Below are positions 33,450-42,082 of a stretch of DNA of 64,000 nucleotides, piece after piece. Source of the DNA: Paradesulfitobacterium ferrireducens (GTDB taxonomy: Bacteria > Bacillota > Desulfitobacteriia > Desulfitobacteriales > Desulfitobacteriaceae); NCBI RefSeq assembly GCF_017310645.1, contig NZ_JAFLRH010000002.1, positions 1 to 64,000 on the forward strand. The letters are read 5' to 3'. Made by a program: the position numbers and the translations under genes. Numbering within the stretch: position 1 is the first letter of the stretch; every line of letters starts with the position of its first letter. A model generated the notes under the pieces. That model did no database searches. It had not been told where the DNA came from and saw nothing but the letters and a program-made list of their open reading frames with translations.

Positions 33450-34088
33450 TTGGATTTTAGCTTTATAAGCGAGGTGCCGAGGCCGCTCGGTCTTGAAGCC
33501 GAAACGGCCAGGGTTGCGAACGAGATCAGACAGAAATATCCGGACTTCTTTGCCTGGGTGCAGGCTGGGGAAAATCTTACAAGTTTGAACCCAACTGGAG
33601 AGTATTTGAGCGCAACTGGAGAGGACGGGCAAATACAGAAAGCGCAGGTACCGGCGGAGGCACAAGGAACGGTTGGGGAGCCTTGGCTCTTGGGCAAGGC
33701 GGACATCGAATATTTTTACCACTTGGCGCGCCCTGCCGATGTGGGCTGCGCCTGTCCGTATGGCTGGGTGGAAAAGGTTGAGCGCGTAGTTGATCAGCAG
33801 TACCCTCTGTTCGGGGTAGAGCGTTTTCCCGACCTCTGGGACAAAGCCGCCCACGTGCTGTGGCTGATCATTAAAAATGAGGTCTTTTCAGAGTACAACG
33901 CTGGGGTGGGCGTTTTGGCCGCGTTAGTGTTGCTGGAGCGAAACGGGATCGCGGTGCATACTCATGATGCCGGGCTGCGCGCTTTGGTCTTGAAAGCCCG
34001 TGCCCTAATTGCGCACAGCAAGGACGATTTAGAGTATGACGAAGATGATGCGGTGCGTTCCCTGGGCTCGCTCCTGCGGGCAGATTAA
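33450..34088 (+). CDS. Uncharacterised protein with a possible degenerate Fic/Doc-like C-terminal fold
   Basis: The product is 212 residues and I do not recognise a defined family. Residues about 130-185 ('AAHVLWLIIKNEVFSEYNAG' then 'LAALVLLERNGIAVH') line up by eye with the Doc pattern around its HPFxxGNKR motif and following helix, but the motif is replaced by EVFSEYNAGVG, so the catalytic His and the GNK phosphate loop are absent. The N-terminal 90 residues are unique. It starts at TTG 33450 and follows the VOC gene by 17 bases, as last gene of the ogt-DSD1-VOC run. The Doc resemblance is tentative. Confidence 0.55.
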   Translation: MDFSFISEVPRPLGLEAETARVANEIRQKYPDFFAWVQAGENLTSLNPTGEYLSATGEDGQIQKAQVPAEAQGTVGEPWLLGKADIEYFYHLARPADVGCACPYGWVEKVERVVDQQYPLFGVERFPDLWDKAAHVLWLIIKNEVFSEYNAGVGVLAALVLLERNGIAVHTHDAGLRALVLKARALIAHSKDDLEYDEDDAVRSLGSLLRAD

Positions 34089-34103
34089 AATAGAAAGAAT
34101 GTG

Positions 34104-34147
34104 AAAAAGACCTTCAGCGTGTGTGGAGCACGCAGGAGGTTTTTCTT
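34104..34147 (+). terminator. Intrinsic terminator before the germination operon
   Basis: GACCTTC-AGCGTG pairs with CACGC-AGGAGGT (imperfect) around a short loop, followed by TTTTTCTT. Confidence 0.65.
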
Positions 34148-34306
34148 ATTCAGGTCAAAAATCCGCCAAATTAAACACGCTTGGCGTTCCTGCTTTACCG
34201 CGTGAAGGTGGTTGGCGTATCCCTGAAAGTGTAGTAAATCGTTTGCAGTTTACGCATACTAATATTGGTTATTCGGGGAGATATGTACAAAGCGGGGGGG
34301 GAACTT

Positions 34307-35896
34307 GTGGTGCCTAAAAAACGGATTCCGGAGATGAGCAAAGGACAGTCAGATCCGGAACATATCATTTCAGAGGTTGAAAGAGCCTTTGGCCAGAGTG
34401 CTGACTTGCAGGTGCACAGGTTTCAGGCAGGGGCAGGAGAACTAAGCTGTGTGCTGCTCTATCTGAAGTCTTTTATCGATGTCGAGCGACTAAGCCAGTC
34501 AGTTCTTGTCTCGCTGCTCTCTCTCCCAACCCCGCCTGTGAGTATGGCTAAGCTGGCTGAGGCTATACCCTGTGTGGGGACGAAGGAGTTAAGCTCGCTG
34601 CCGGAATTTTGCCAAGCGGTTGCCTGGGGAGAAGCTGTGCTGCTCGTCTCAGGATTCCAGTCCGGACTGAGCATCCCTCTCCAAAAGTATGAAAAGAGAG
34701 TGGTTACTGAATCGGAAAATGAGAAAATTATCCGGGGACCGAGGGACAGTTTTGTGGAATCGCTCTGGTCCAATATCGGACTCTTAAGGACTAGGCTCAA
34801 GAATCCGGATCTCAGGCTGGAAGTCCTAACCCTGGGTGCCAGGACATCTGCCGAGGCCGGTTTGGTATACCTTGAGAGCCTGGCTAATCCCTTGATTGTA
34901 GATGAAGTGAGGAGCAGGATACAAAGGGTTAATGTGGACCGGCTTTTGGCCACAGACAATCTCACTGAATTTATTACAGATGCCCCCTGGTCCCCCTTTC
35001 CTCTCGGTTTGAGGACGGAACGCCCGGACCGTTTGGCCTCGGCTCTTCTCGATGGACGGGTAGGCATTCTGCTGGACGGCAATCCGGTCGTCTTGGTTGT
35101 TCCGGTCGTGTTTTGGGATTTTTTCAAATCGCCGGACGACTATATTGAGAATCAATATGTGGCAACGAGCGTCCGCTTACTGCGTCTGGGTACCTTTTTC
35201 GTTACCCTGTTTCTCTCGGGGTTTTATGTGGCGACGACAACGATCCATCTTGAGATGATACCTCAGCCTTTGGCTTTAATTATCGCCGGTGCCCGCACCA
35301 GAACCCCGTTTCCTACGGCCTTGGAAATGATCGCCATGGAAATTGTGATCGAAATCCTGCGTGAAGGCGTTATCCGCATGCCGGGTGTTTTGGGGCAAAC
35401 GATCAGTATCGTCGGGGCGCTGGTGATCGGGGAGTCAGCGGTTACCGCTGGTCTGATTGAACCGATAATTTTAGTGGTTGTTGCTTTTAATGCTTTAGCA
35501 GCTTTTGTTGCTCCAGTGTATCATGCGGCCGTTTCAGTCCGCATCCTGCGCTTTCCGATCATTCTTTTAAGTGCTTCTTTAGGATTTTTCGGCTTGATGT
35601 TGGGGGCGCTGTTTTACCTGATGCATCTGGTAAGTCTGCGTTCGATTGGAGTTCCTTACCTGGCACCAGTAGGACCACTCAGTGTCAAAGAAATGGGTGA
35701 TCTGTTTATCCGGCTTCCTTTATGGCAGCAGAACAGCCGTCCGTCTTACCTGCGACCTCAGGATGCCACCACGCAGGCTCCGGGGCAAAAGCCCGCTCCG
35801 GATACGGAACGAGGGACACAGGCCGAGAAAGCACCCGCGCCGGATAAGGCCGTGGCAGAGAAGAATCATAGTCCAGCCCCAAACAAGGAGACCTGA
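34307..35896 (+). CDS. gerA: GerA-family spore germination protein, A subunit
   Basis: The product is about 529 residues. A large soluble N-terminal part (about 1-280) is followed by five or so membrane segments starting near 'LLRLGTFFVTLFLSGFYVAT', with the family motif 'EMIAMEIVIEILREGVIRMP' and 'IGESAVTAGLIEPIILVVVA'. It forms the nutrient-gated germinant receptor channel with the B and C subunits in the spore inner membrane. The start is uncertain: GTG 34307 or 34310 follows a G-run, ATG 34283 has a poorly spaced GGGGAG. The C-terminus ends in a proline/lysine-rich tail. Confidence 0.93.
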   Translation: MVPKKRIPEMSKGQSDPEHIISEVERAFGQSADLQVHRFQAGAGELSCVLLYLKSFIDVERLSQSVLVSLLSLPTPPVSMAKLAEAIPCVGTKELSSLPEFCQAVAWGEAVLLVSGFQSGLSIPLQKYEKRVVTESENEKIIRGPRDSFVESLWSNIGLLRTRLKNPDLRLEVLTLGARTSAEAGLVYLESLANPLIVDEVRSRIQRVNVDRLLATDNLTEFITDAPWSPFPLGLRTERPDRLASALLDGRVGILLDGNPVVLVVPVVFWDFFKSPDDYIENQYVATSVRLLRLGTFFVTLFLSGFYVATTTIHLEMIPQPLALIIAGARTRTPFPTALEMIAMEIVIEILREGVIRMPGVLGQTISIVGALVIGESAVTAGLIEPIILVVVAFNALAAFVAPVYHAAVSVRILRFPIILLSASLGFFGLMLGALFYLMHLVSLRSIGVPYLAPVGPLSVKEMGDLFIRLPLWQQNSRPSYLRPQDATTQAPGQKPAPDTERGTQAEKAPAPDKAVAEKNHSPAPNKET

Positions 35897-35901
35897 GCAT
35901 T

Positions 35902-36987
35902 TTGAATATAGAGCGAATCTCTTCACGACAGCTGACTTGGCTCATAATCAGTGTCAACCTTTCGGCTTCGATGATCCTTGGACCGAGTGTGATCATTTTC
36001 TATGCGAAGCAAAGCGCTTGGCTCTCTTCTCTCCTGGCTGCTTTGCTGGCGGCGGCGGGAGCTCTGTTGAATCTACATCTGATCCGGTGCTTTCCCGGGC
36101 AGACCGTGGCCCAATTCTCCCAAAAGTTGCTGGGGCCGTGGTTTGGCAAACCGATAGGCTTTTATTATTCCTTGGTTTCCTTTTACATGGTTGGTGTTTG
36201 CCTGAGAATGATTTCCCAGCTTGTGAAAATGACGCTCATGCCGGAGACGCCTTTGTGGCCTTTTATTCTGGGGCTTACCCTTCTGGTTGTGTACAGCGCC
36301 TGGCTGGGGCTGGAAGCCATTGCCCGGGCCAACGACCTGATTTTACCCGTTAGTCTCGTGGGCTTGGTTTTCATGCTCTTGTTAGCTGCGCCGGAGGGTC
36401 GGCCCTATTGGGGACTGCCCGTGTGGCAACTGAATTTGCCGGGAATCGTGATGGGAACCTTTACGCCCCTTGCTTGTTTTGGCGAAGTTTTTCTAATTCT
36501 TCTTATTGCTCCTGCTTTGAACAAGCCGACAGAACTGAGAACGGCTGCCGTCAAAGGAATCCTTACTGCGGGGCTGATTCTGGCCGCGATAACTCAGTTT
36601 GTGCTGTTCATGATGGGCAGCTTCCGGGCGTCGGCGTATTTTGTTCCCGTCATGAGAATCGCGGAAGAACTCAATATTCTGGATATTTTTGAAAGGTTCG
36701 AGCCTTTGGTGCTGGCTGGCTGGCTAACGATCAACAGTGTCAAAATGAGTTTGCTGACTTACGCCGGCGCGCGTTCCCTGACTGAGACGCTAAACCGCCA
36801 AAACTACAGGCCCGTCGCGTTGGCGGCCTTGCTTGTCCTGCCGCTGTTAGCGTTCCTCCCCCGGAATTTGGCCGAAAATTTGAGTATCTATGTGGAAACT
36901 GTTGCCTTTAAGATACTCATCCCGATAGCGTTTCTAATACTGCCAGGTATAATGTTGATTATAGCCAAGGTGAAAAAGCATGCATAA
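35902..36987 (+). CDS. gerB: GerB-family spore germination protein (amino-acid permease-like)
   Basis: The product is 361 residues with about ten membrane helices and the endospore GerAB/APC pattern ('SSRQLTWLIISVNLSASMI' at the start). It binds the germinant within the GerA-type receptor. TTG 35902 follows AAGGAG and the upstream stop by a few bases, and the 3' end overlaps gerC by 8 bases, so all three subunits are coupled. Confidence 0.92.
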   Translation: MNIERISSRQLTWLIISVNLSASMILGPSVIIFYAKQSAWLSSLLAALLAAAGALLNLHLIRCFPGQTVAQFSQKLLGPWFGKPIGFYYSLVSFYMVGVCLRMISQLVKMTLMPETPLWPFILGLTLLVVYSAWLGLEAIARANDLILPVSLVGLVFMLLLAAPEGRPYWGLPVWQLNLPGIVMGTFTPLACFGEVFLILLIAPALNKPTELRTAAVKGILTAGLILAAITQFVLFMMGSFRASAYFVPVMRIAEELNILDIFERFEPLVLAGWLTINSVKMSLLTYAGARSLTETLNRQNYRPVALAALLVLPLLAFLPRNLAENLSIYVETVAFKILIPIAFLILPGIMLIIAKVKKHA

Positions 36988-38218
36988 AAAAGTTTGGGTG
37001 TTCATGTTGCTTCTCGCCTGTTCGCTGCCACTCAGCGGTTGCTGGAACAGGATCGAACCGGAAGAATATGCGTGGATTACGTACGTGGGCTTGGACTTGG
37101 TCGATGGCGGACAGGTGAAAGTTGATGTCTGTGTGATGCCTCCGCTTAGCCCGGTTCCTACAGGGGTGGCCCCCCCGGAGAAATTGATGCATGTCTTTTC
37201 GGCGACTGGGGACACAGTATTTGAAGCGGTACGGAGAGTCAACGCTTATATGCCGAAGCGTCTTTTTTGGCCTTATTTGCAAGCTCTGGTTATCGGCGAG
37301 AAACTGGCCCGGCAGGGAGTGGAACAGCACCTGGATGCCCTTTTTCGCAATACTCGGGTGCGGAAAAACGCCTGGGTTTTTATCGCGCAGGGCTCCCCCG
37401 ATATGGTCTTCGAGGTGAATCCGCAGATCGAAAAGAATCCGGCGACCTTGATTGATTTTCTCGTGAAGACAGAAAGCAGCTTTTTAGGCAAAAGCCGGGT
37501 GATAAGGCTTAAAGATTTCCAGCAGGAACTGGCAGACCCCGGCGTGGACCCGCTTGTTAGCGTTTTGGGAGTCTGGGACGCAGAGCAGCAGAAGTTGCTG
37601 CCGCCGGGGGCCGCGGTGCCGTCGAAAAGCGAATTTGCCCTCAACGGCAGTGCGGTTTTTCACGGGGATGAGTTGGTAGGTTGGTTGTCGCCGGATGAAT
37701 CACAGTTCTTTTTGTTAGCGAAAGGGAAAATGAAAACCGGATTGATTGTGGTACCGCATCCGGATAATCCGGAGAACCTTGCCGGAATTGAGATCATCGG
37801 GAACAAGGCAGGGTTGGAAGCGAAAGTAGAGGGTGACCAAGTCAGAGCCGCAGTCAAGATTAAGATTACGGGCAACTTGGGTGACCAGTGGTTCAAGGTG
37901 TCTGGGGAGAAGGCGCAGGACCATTCCGAGGATCCGGAGTTTTATCGCCAACTGGGTGAACAATTAGAAAGAAAAGTCAAAGCGGGAGTGGAGAGCCTGC
38001 TGGCCAGATCCCAAACAGAGTTTCACTCCGATATCCTGGGCTTGGGTGATTATATCTGCAACCGCTACCCGAACGACTGGGAGCAAATCAAATCCGGGTG
38101 GGAAGAGTATTATGACAAGGCAGCGATAGAAGTGGAAGTTAAGGTTAATATTCTTGCTCCCAATGTATTAAGGTCACGCTTGCCCAAGCAGAGTGGGGGG
38201 GAAGAGGCAGGGACTTAG
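36980..38218 (+). CDS. gerC: GerC-family spore germination lipoprotein
   Basis: The product is 412 residues. A signal peptide ends in the lipobox 'LSGC' (Cys about 21), followed directly by 'WNRIEPEEYAWITYVGLDL', the usual start of Ger(x)C proteins (WdrrEi). It is anchored outside the spore inner membrane as the third receptor subunit. The product is of full length for the family. Confidence 0.92.
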   Translation: MHKKVWVFMLLLACSLPLSGCWNRIEPEEYAWITYVGLDLVDGGQVKVDVCVMPPLSPVPTGVAPPEKLMHVFSATGDTVFEAVRRVNAYMPKRLFWPYLQALVIGEKLARQGVEQHLDALFRNTRVRKNAWVFIAQGSPDMVFEVNPQIEKNPATLIDFLVKTESSFLGKSRVIRLKDFQQELADPGVDPLVSVLGVWDAEQQKLLPPGAAVPSKSEFALNGSAVFHGDELVGWLSPDESQFFLLAKGKMKTGLIVVPHPDNPENLAGIEIIGNKAGLEAKVEGDQVRAAVKIKITGNLGDQWFKVSGEKAQDHSEDPEFYRQLGEQLERKVKAGVESLLARSQTEFHSDILGLGDYICNRYPNDWEQIKSGWEEYYDKAAIEVEVKVNILAPNVLRSRLPKQSGGEEAGT

Positions 38219-38232
38219 ACACTAAATCCGAA

Positions 38233-40146
38233 CTATTGCAGGCCTAAGCCCTTGCGTTTGCCGATAATATGTGCTTCGATCGCACTGGCCACTGCGACCG
38301 GATCATCCCCAAGGGCAATTTTGCCACCGGTCAGTCCTTCCACATCTTCAGTGAGCAATTTAAGCAGTTGAGGAGCCCCGGTGACAAAAGGAGTGGGGGA
38401 TAAATGGGTGTACGCTCCGTAGGCTACAGCGAACACTCCGTCAATAGTGGCTTTTTGCTCCATCCATTCCGGGGCGGTGACCGCGATTGGCAATTGCGGC
38501 ACATCCACGTCCAAATGGTCGGCCAAGGCCGTGACCAGCATGGAGATTCGGCCGGTATCGGTGCAGGTGCCGAAGCTTAAGACCGGCGGAATCCCTAACA
38601 GGTTGCAAACTACCTTTAACCCCTCTCCAGCCATGTTGACGGCGTCCAAGCTGCACAGCCCGGCGACCTCCAGCGCATGGTTGCCGCAGCCTCCGGCGAC
38701 CACCAGGATATCCCGTTTGATCAGTTCTTTGGTTAGATTGACGGTGTTCCAGTCCTGGGGCCCGTTTCTTAAAGTGGAGCAGTTGGCCAAAGCTACGACG
38801 CCCTTGATTTTGCCGCCGCTGATCACGTCCACCAGGGGATCAAGTTTATTGCCCAGGGCTTGCAATACTGCTTCCGTAGAAAAGCCGGCGACTGCTTTTT
38901 GAATCCGTTTCGGTACCATAGGGGTAACTTTGCCATTGCGCTTCTTGAAGTTTTCAATGGCCAAATCAATGAGTTGATCCGCCATGGCCTCCACTTCAGC
39001 CGGGTGATACGGAATTTTATGCCGGAGGCCGGGAACGCCAATGATCGTACTGATGCTGACCAAGGTGGCCTGGTACTTTTCAGCGTAGATATCAATAGCC
39101 GGCGGGGAACAGTTTTCTTCCATGGCCAGGACATCCACCGTGCCGGTTGCCAGCAGGGGCTCAATCGCCAGCCAGTTGCCCATGAGTCCGACAAAGACGT
39201 CATCCACCGGAAACCTTTGCAAGAGCTCCTGTCCCGTTTCAATCGATCCCACCACCCGCAGCCCTTTGGCACCTGCGGCTTTGGCCCTGTCCTGCACGGC
39301 TGCTGTTTTCGCCTTATTGATGGTTGCCACGCCGGCCCATGGCTGGTGGCCGTTAAAAACGATATTGACGTAATCCGGGTCCATAATCCCCAGGTCGACG
39401 TTGACTTCGTGCGGGGTGGGGGTGCCAAACAAGATGTCCTGCACCATTTCGAGCCCAATCTGGGCATTGTAGATGGTCGCGAGGCCTAAGCGCAGGGCTT
39501 TGACAGCCAAGGACACATGGTCCCCGTCCACATTGGTCAAACAACTGGCCACAGAGTTCTGTTCTTCGTGCACGGTTCCGGCCGGGTAGAGATGAAGCTT
39601 GCGCCAGACGTCCTTCCTCTTTTTCGGAGCAAAGGCTTCCACCATGAGGTTGGGTTCATCTACCCCGATGTTCATTTGCTGATCCAGCAGGTCAGCCAGT
39701 TGAATCGCCATCTGGTTGGTATCTTGGTTGGTGTTGATCCCAAGTTTTTCGCACATCCATTTGAGTTTATTGACATCGGTAATTTGGAATGGGGTTTTTC
39801 CTTCCCCAGTGGCTTTGAGGGTGCGGAACGCTTCATAGGCATGATGGCTGTAGGTGCCTGCCCCCATGATATTGGTGAGGAGCAATTTGCGCATGGCCAT
39901 GGCGTCCGGTCCGATGCCGCAGACCCCTCGGTCCTGTTCCCCTTTTTCATTGATGCGGCATGGTCCGTTGGAACATAATTGGCAGCTTAAGCCCTGCAGG
40001 CAGAATTTGCAGCGGATCTGCTCCTGTGCCTTATAGCGGTCGAAGACGTTGGACATCCCGTCTTCCCTGATGCGTGGGAGCATTTCTTCTACTGAATCAT
40101 GGTAACTCACACGGCCCTCTGTTTTTTCCCAAATTGTTTCGCTCAA
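38233..40146 (-). CDS. cooS: Anaerobic Ni-Fe carbon monoxide dehydrogenase catalytic subunit
   Basis: The product is 637 residues. The N-terminal cluster region has 'CKFCLQGLSCQLCSNGPC' (about 48-65) and a Cys in 'GVCGIGPDA', matching the D- and B-cluster ligands. Later 'FNGHQPWAG', 'NCSPPA', 'ANCSTLRNG', 'GGCGNHALE' and 'FGTCTDTGRI' match C-cluster ligand regions. It oxidises CO to CO2 with transfer to ferredoxin. No cooF, cooC, acs or hydrogenase gene is adjacent, so it may serve CO detoxification or ferredoxin reduction. The start is TTG 40146, behind AAAGGGGTGAG. Confidence 0.95.
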   Translation of the reverse strand: MSETIWEKTEGRVSYHDSVEEMLPRIREDGMSNVFDRYKAQEQIRCKFCLQGLSCQLCSNGPCRINEKGEQDRGVCGIGPDAMAMRKLLLTNIMGAGTYSHHAYEAFRTLKATGEGKTPFQITDVNKLKWMCEKLGINTNQDTNQMAIQLADLLDQQMNIGVDEPNLMVEAFAPKKRKDVWRKLHLYPAGTVHEEQNSVASCLTNVDGDHVSLAVKALRLGLATIYNAQIGLEMVQDILFGTPTPHEVNVDLGIMDPDYVNIVFNGHQPWAGVATINKAKTAAVQDRAKAAGAKGLRVVGSIETGQELLQRFPVDDVFVGLMGNWLAIEPLLATGTVDVLAMEENCSPPAIDIYAEKYQATLVSISTIIGVPGLRHKIPYHPAEVEAMADQLIDLAIENFKKRNGKVTPMVPKRIQKAVAGFSTEAVLQALGNKLDPLVDVISGGKIKGVVALANCSTLRNGPQDWNTVNLTKELIKRDILVVAGGCGNHALEVAGLCSLDAVNMAGEGLKVVCNLLGIPPVLSFGTCTDTGRISMLVTALADHLDVDVPQLPIAVTAPEWMEQKATIDGVFAVAYGAYTHLSPTPFVTGAPQLLKLLTEDVEGLTGGKIALGDDPVAVASAIEAHIIGKRKGLGLQ

Positions 40147-40290
40147 TCCAAACTCACCCCTTTATTAAAGTCAAGCTAAGTTTTTGCATAAACTGTAAGA
40201 AGTATGTGTAAAGGAAGGTATTATCTTTGAAGGCGTTGTTTACACTAGAAATATTTGATATTCTAAAAATAAAATAAAGCGATAGACGGT

Positions 40291-41247
40291 ATGAATGAGG
40301 GACAGGCAGTGGGAAAGAACCGGTGGGGAAATAAGCGCTATCATACGTTTAACGCCCATTTGCGGGAGACATTTGGGGAAAAGATTATCAAGGTATCTCT
40401 GGACGCCGGATTCACCTGCCCCAACCGGGACGGCACCCGGGGCTGGGGTGGGTGTGTTTATTGCAGCGAACGGGGCTCCGGGGATTTTGCCGGGGCGCAG
40501 ACCTTGTCCATCCCAGAACAATTTGCCCAGGTTAAAGAACGAATGCACTTGAAATGGCCTAAGGCCAAGTATTTGGCCTATTTTCAAGCCTACAGCAATA
40601 CCTACGCCCCGGTGGCACGGCTGCGGGAGGTCTATGAACAGGCCTTGGCGGAAAAGGATGTCATCGGGTTGGCTCTGGCCACCCGGCCGGATTGTCTCCC
40701 GCCGGAAGTGCTTTCTTATCTGGAGGAATTAAACCGGCGCACCTATCTTTGGGTTGAACTGGGGCTGCAAAGCATGCATGACCGCACCCTGGCCTGGATT
40801 CGGCGGGGCCATAACTACCGGGAATTCCTTGAAGGATATCATGAACTGAAAAAACGGGAAATCAGGGTTTGCGTCCATATCATTTTAGGCCTGCCTGGGG
40901 AAACCCGCGCTCAGATGTTAGAAACGGCCAAAGCCTTGGCCGGGCTTAAGGTGGAGGGAGTAAAAATTCATCTCCTTCATGTTTTGCGTGGGACTCCGTT
41001 GGCACTGATTTATGAAAAAGAGAAGTTTCCTCTCTTAACCAAGGAAGAATATGTGTCCTTGGTGGCCGATGTTTTGGAAATTCTGCCGCCGGATATGATC
41101 ATCCACCGACTCACCGGGGATGGACCGCCGGAACAGCTGATTGCTCCCTTGTGGAGCCGGAAAAAATGGGAAGTGCTCAATGCGATTGATGCGGAGTTGG
41201 AGCGCAGGGACAGCTGGCAAGGCAAATATGCGAAACAAATAAAATAG
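40291..41247 (+). CDS. YtqA-type (TIGR01212) radical SAM protein
   Basis: The product is 318 residues. The start 'RYHTFNAHLRETFGEKIIKV' and the extended cluster motif 'CPNRDGTRGWGGCVYC' (Cys-x11-Cys-x2-Cys) are diagnostic of the TIGR01212/YtqA group, related to Elp3-like radical SAM enzymes; its substrate is not established. ATG 40291 has no clear ribosome site; GTG 40309, behind GAGGGA, is an alternative start. It is divergent from cooS. Confidence 0.9.
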   Translation: MNEGQAVGKNRWGNKRYHTFNAHLRETFGEKIIKVSLDAGFTCPNRDGTRGWGGCVYCSERGSGDFAGAQTLSIPEQFAQVKERMHLKWPKAKYLAYFQAYSNTYAPVARLREVYEQALAEKDVIGLALATRPDCLPPEVLSYLEELNRRTYLWVELGLQSMHDRTLAWIRRGHNYREFLEGYHELKKREIRVCVHIILGLPGETRAQMLETAKALAGLKVEGVKIHLLHVLRGTPLALIYEKEKFPLLTKEEYVSLVADVLEILPPDMIIHRLTGDGPPEQLIAPLWSRKKWEVLNAIDAELERRDSWQGKYAKQIK

Positions 41248-41290
41248 GCCCAAAAAATGAAACCTGCCAAAAGATGAAAAGCTCTAAAAA

Positions 41291-41299
41291 TGTTATAAT
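41291..41299 (+). promoter_or_regulatory. Extended -10 promoter for the GntR-RCK_C gene
   Basis: TGTTATAAT gives a TGn-extended consensus -10 about 67 bases before the start codon at 41366. No good -35 is seen at 17 bases, which extended -10 promoters can do without. Confidence 0.5.
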
Positions 41300-41365
41300 T
41301 AAGCGTGTCCATTTAAGATTGCGTATGAATTTTATAGAAGTAAAGATAAACAGGGAGTTGACGAC

Positions 41366-41968
41366 ATGGACCAAGCACGCTATCAGGAAATTGCGGTCGA
41401 TATTGCCCACTCGATTTTAATGGGGGAATATCACGAGGGGGAGAAAATTCACGGCCGCTCAACTTTGGCCGGGCGCTATAATGTCTCCCCGGAGACCATC
41501 CGCCGAGCCATTGCGATCTTGCAGAATTCCGGGATTGTCATGGTGAGCCAGGGGGTGGGAATTATCGTGACCTCTAAAGCACAGGCTGAGAAATTCCTGC
41601 GTTCCTTTGACCAAAAAGGGGAAATCCACGTTTTTCTCGAGGATATCTCCAAGCTGATGGAGCAGCGGCGGGAAGTGGATCAACAGATTGAAAACCATTT
41701 GAATAAAATTCTCGCCTATGCTGACCGTATGATGTCCCGCTGGCTCGACGTGGGGGAAATTGAGGTCGGCAAAGGCTCTTCCGCCATCGGTAAAACCTTG
41801 CGCGAATTGGAGATTCGGGAACGCACCGGAACCACGATTGTGGCGGTGGTGCGCAACGGGTTTGAACAGTTTTCGCCCGCAGCGGATTTTGTCCTCGAGG
41901 CCGGGGATGTCCTCTTGGCCGTGGGCAATAATGAAGGCCAGGAGAAGCTGCAAGACTTGATAAAATAA
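41366..41968 (+). CDS. GntR-RCK_C transcriptional regulator, BusR-like
   Basis: The product is 200 residues. A GntR winged helix (about 5-72, 'STLAGRYNVSPETIRRAIAI') is joined by a helical/coiled-coil linker (about 80-125) to an RCK_C/TrkA-C domain (about 128-200, 'IEVGKGSSAIGKTLREL' and 'LEAGDVLLAVG'). This architecture is that of BusR, where RCK_C binds cyclic di-AMP and represses osmolyte uptake. c-di-AMP binding here is inferred from domain order only. No transporter is adjacent; a LytS-type kinase follows by 114 bases. Confidence 0.88.
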   Translation: MDQARYQEIAVDIAHSILMGEYHEGEKIHGRSTLAGRYNVSPETIRRAIAILQNSGIVMVSQGVGIIVTSKAQAEKFLRSFDQKGEIHVFLEDISKLMEQRREVDQQIENHLNKILAYADRMMSRWLDVGEIEVGKGSSAIGKTLRELEIRERTGTTIVAVVRNGFEQFSPAADFVLEAGDVLLAVGNNEGQEKLQDLIK

Positions 41969-42082
41969 AGTAGATCAATTAAGTTCCAGTCTTTAAAAAG
42001 CATTTTTACATTGGGATAAAGGAAGTTAGCCTCCGAATGTCGAAATATTTATGCAAAAGATTTCGGTAAAGGATGGCACTTG

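Noticed and set aside
34123-34317. 64-codon plus-strand frame before gerA
   Set aside because: It runs across the intrinsic terminator tail, overlaps the gerA start, and has no ribosome site or protein features.
34459-36353. 222-codon minus and 223-codon plus frames overlapping gerA/gerB
   Set aside because: They overlap coherent germination receptor genes out of frame and translate to arginine/serine-rich shadow sequence.
38823-39489. Open frames of over 200 codons on both strands inside cooS
   Set aside because: The cooS frame is fully supported by cluster motifs; the others have no recognisable protein character.
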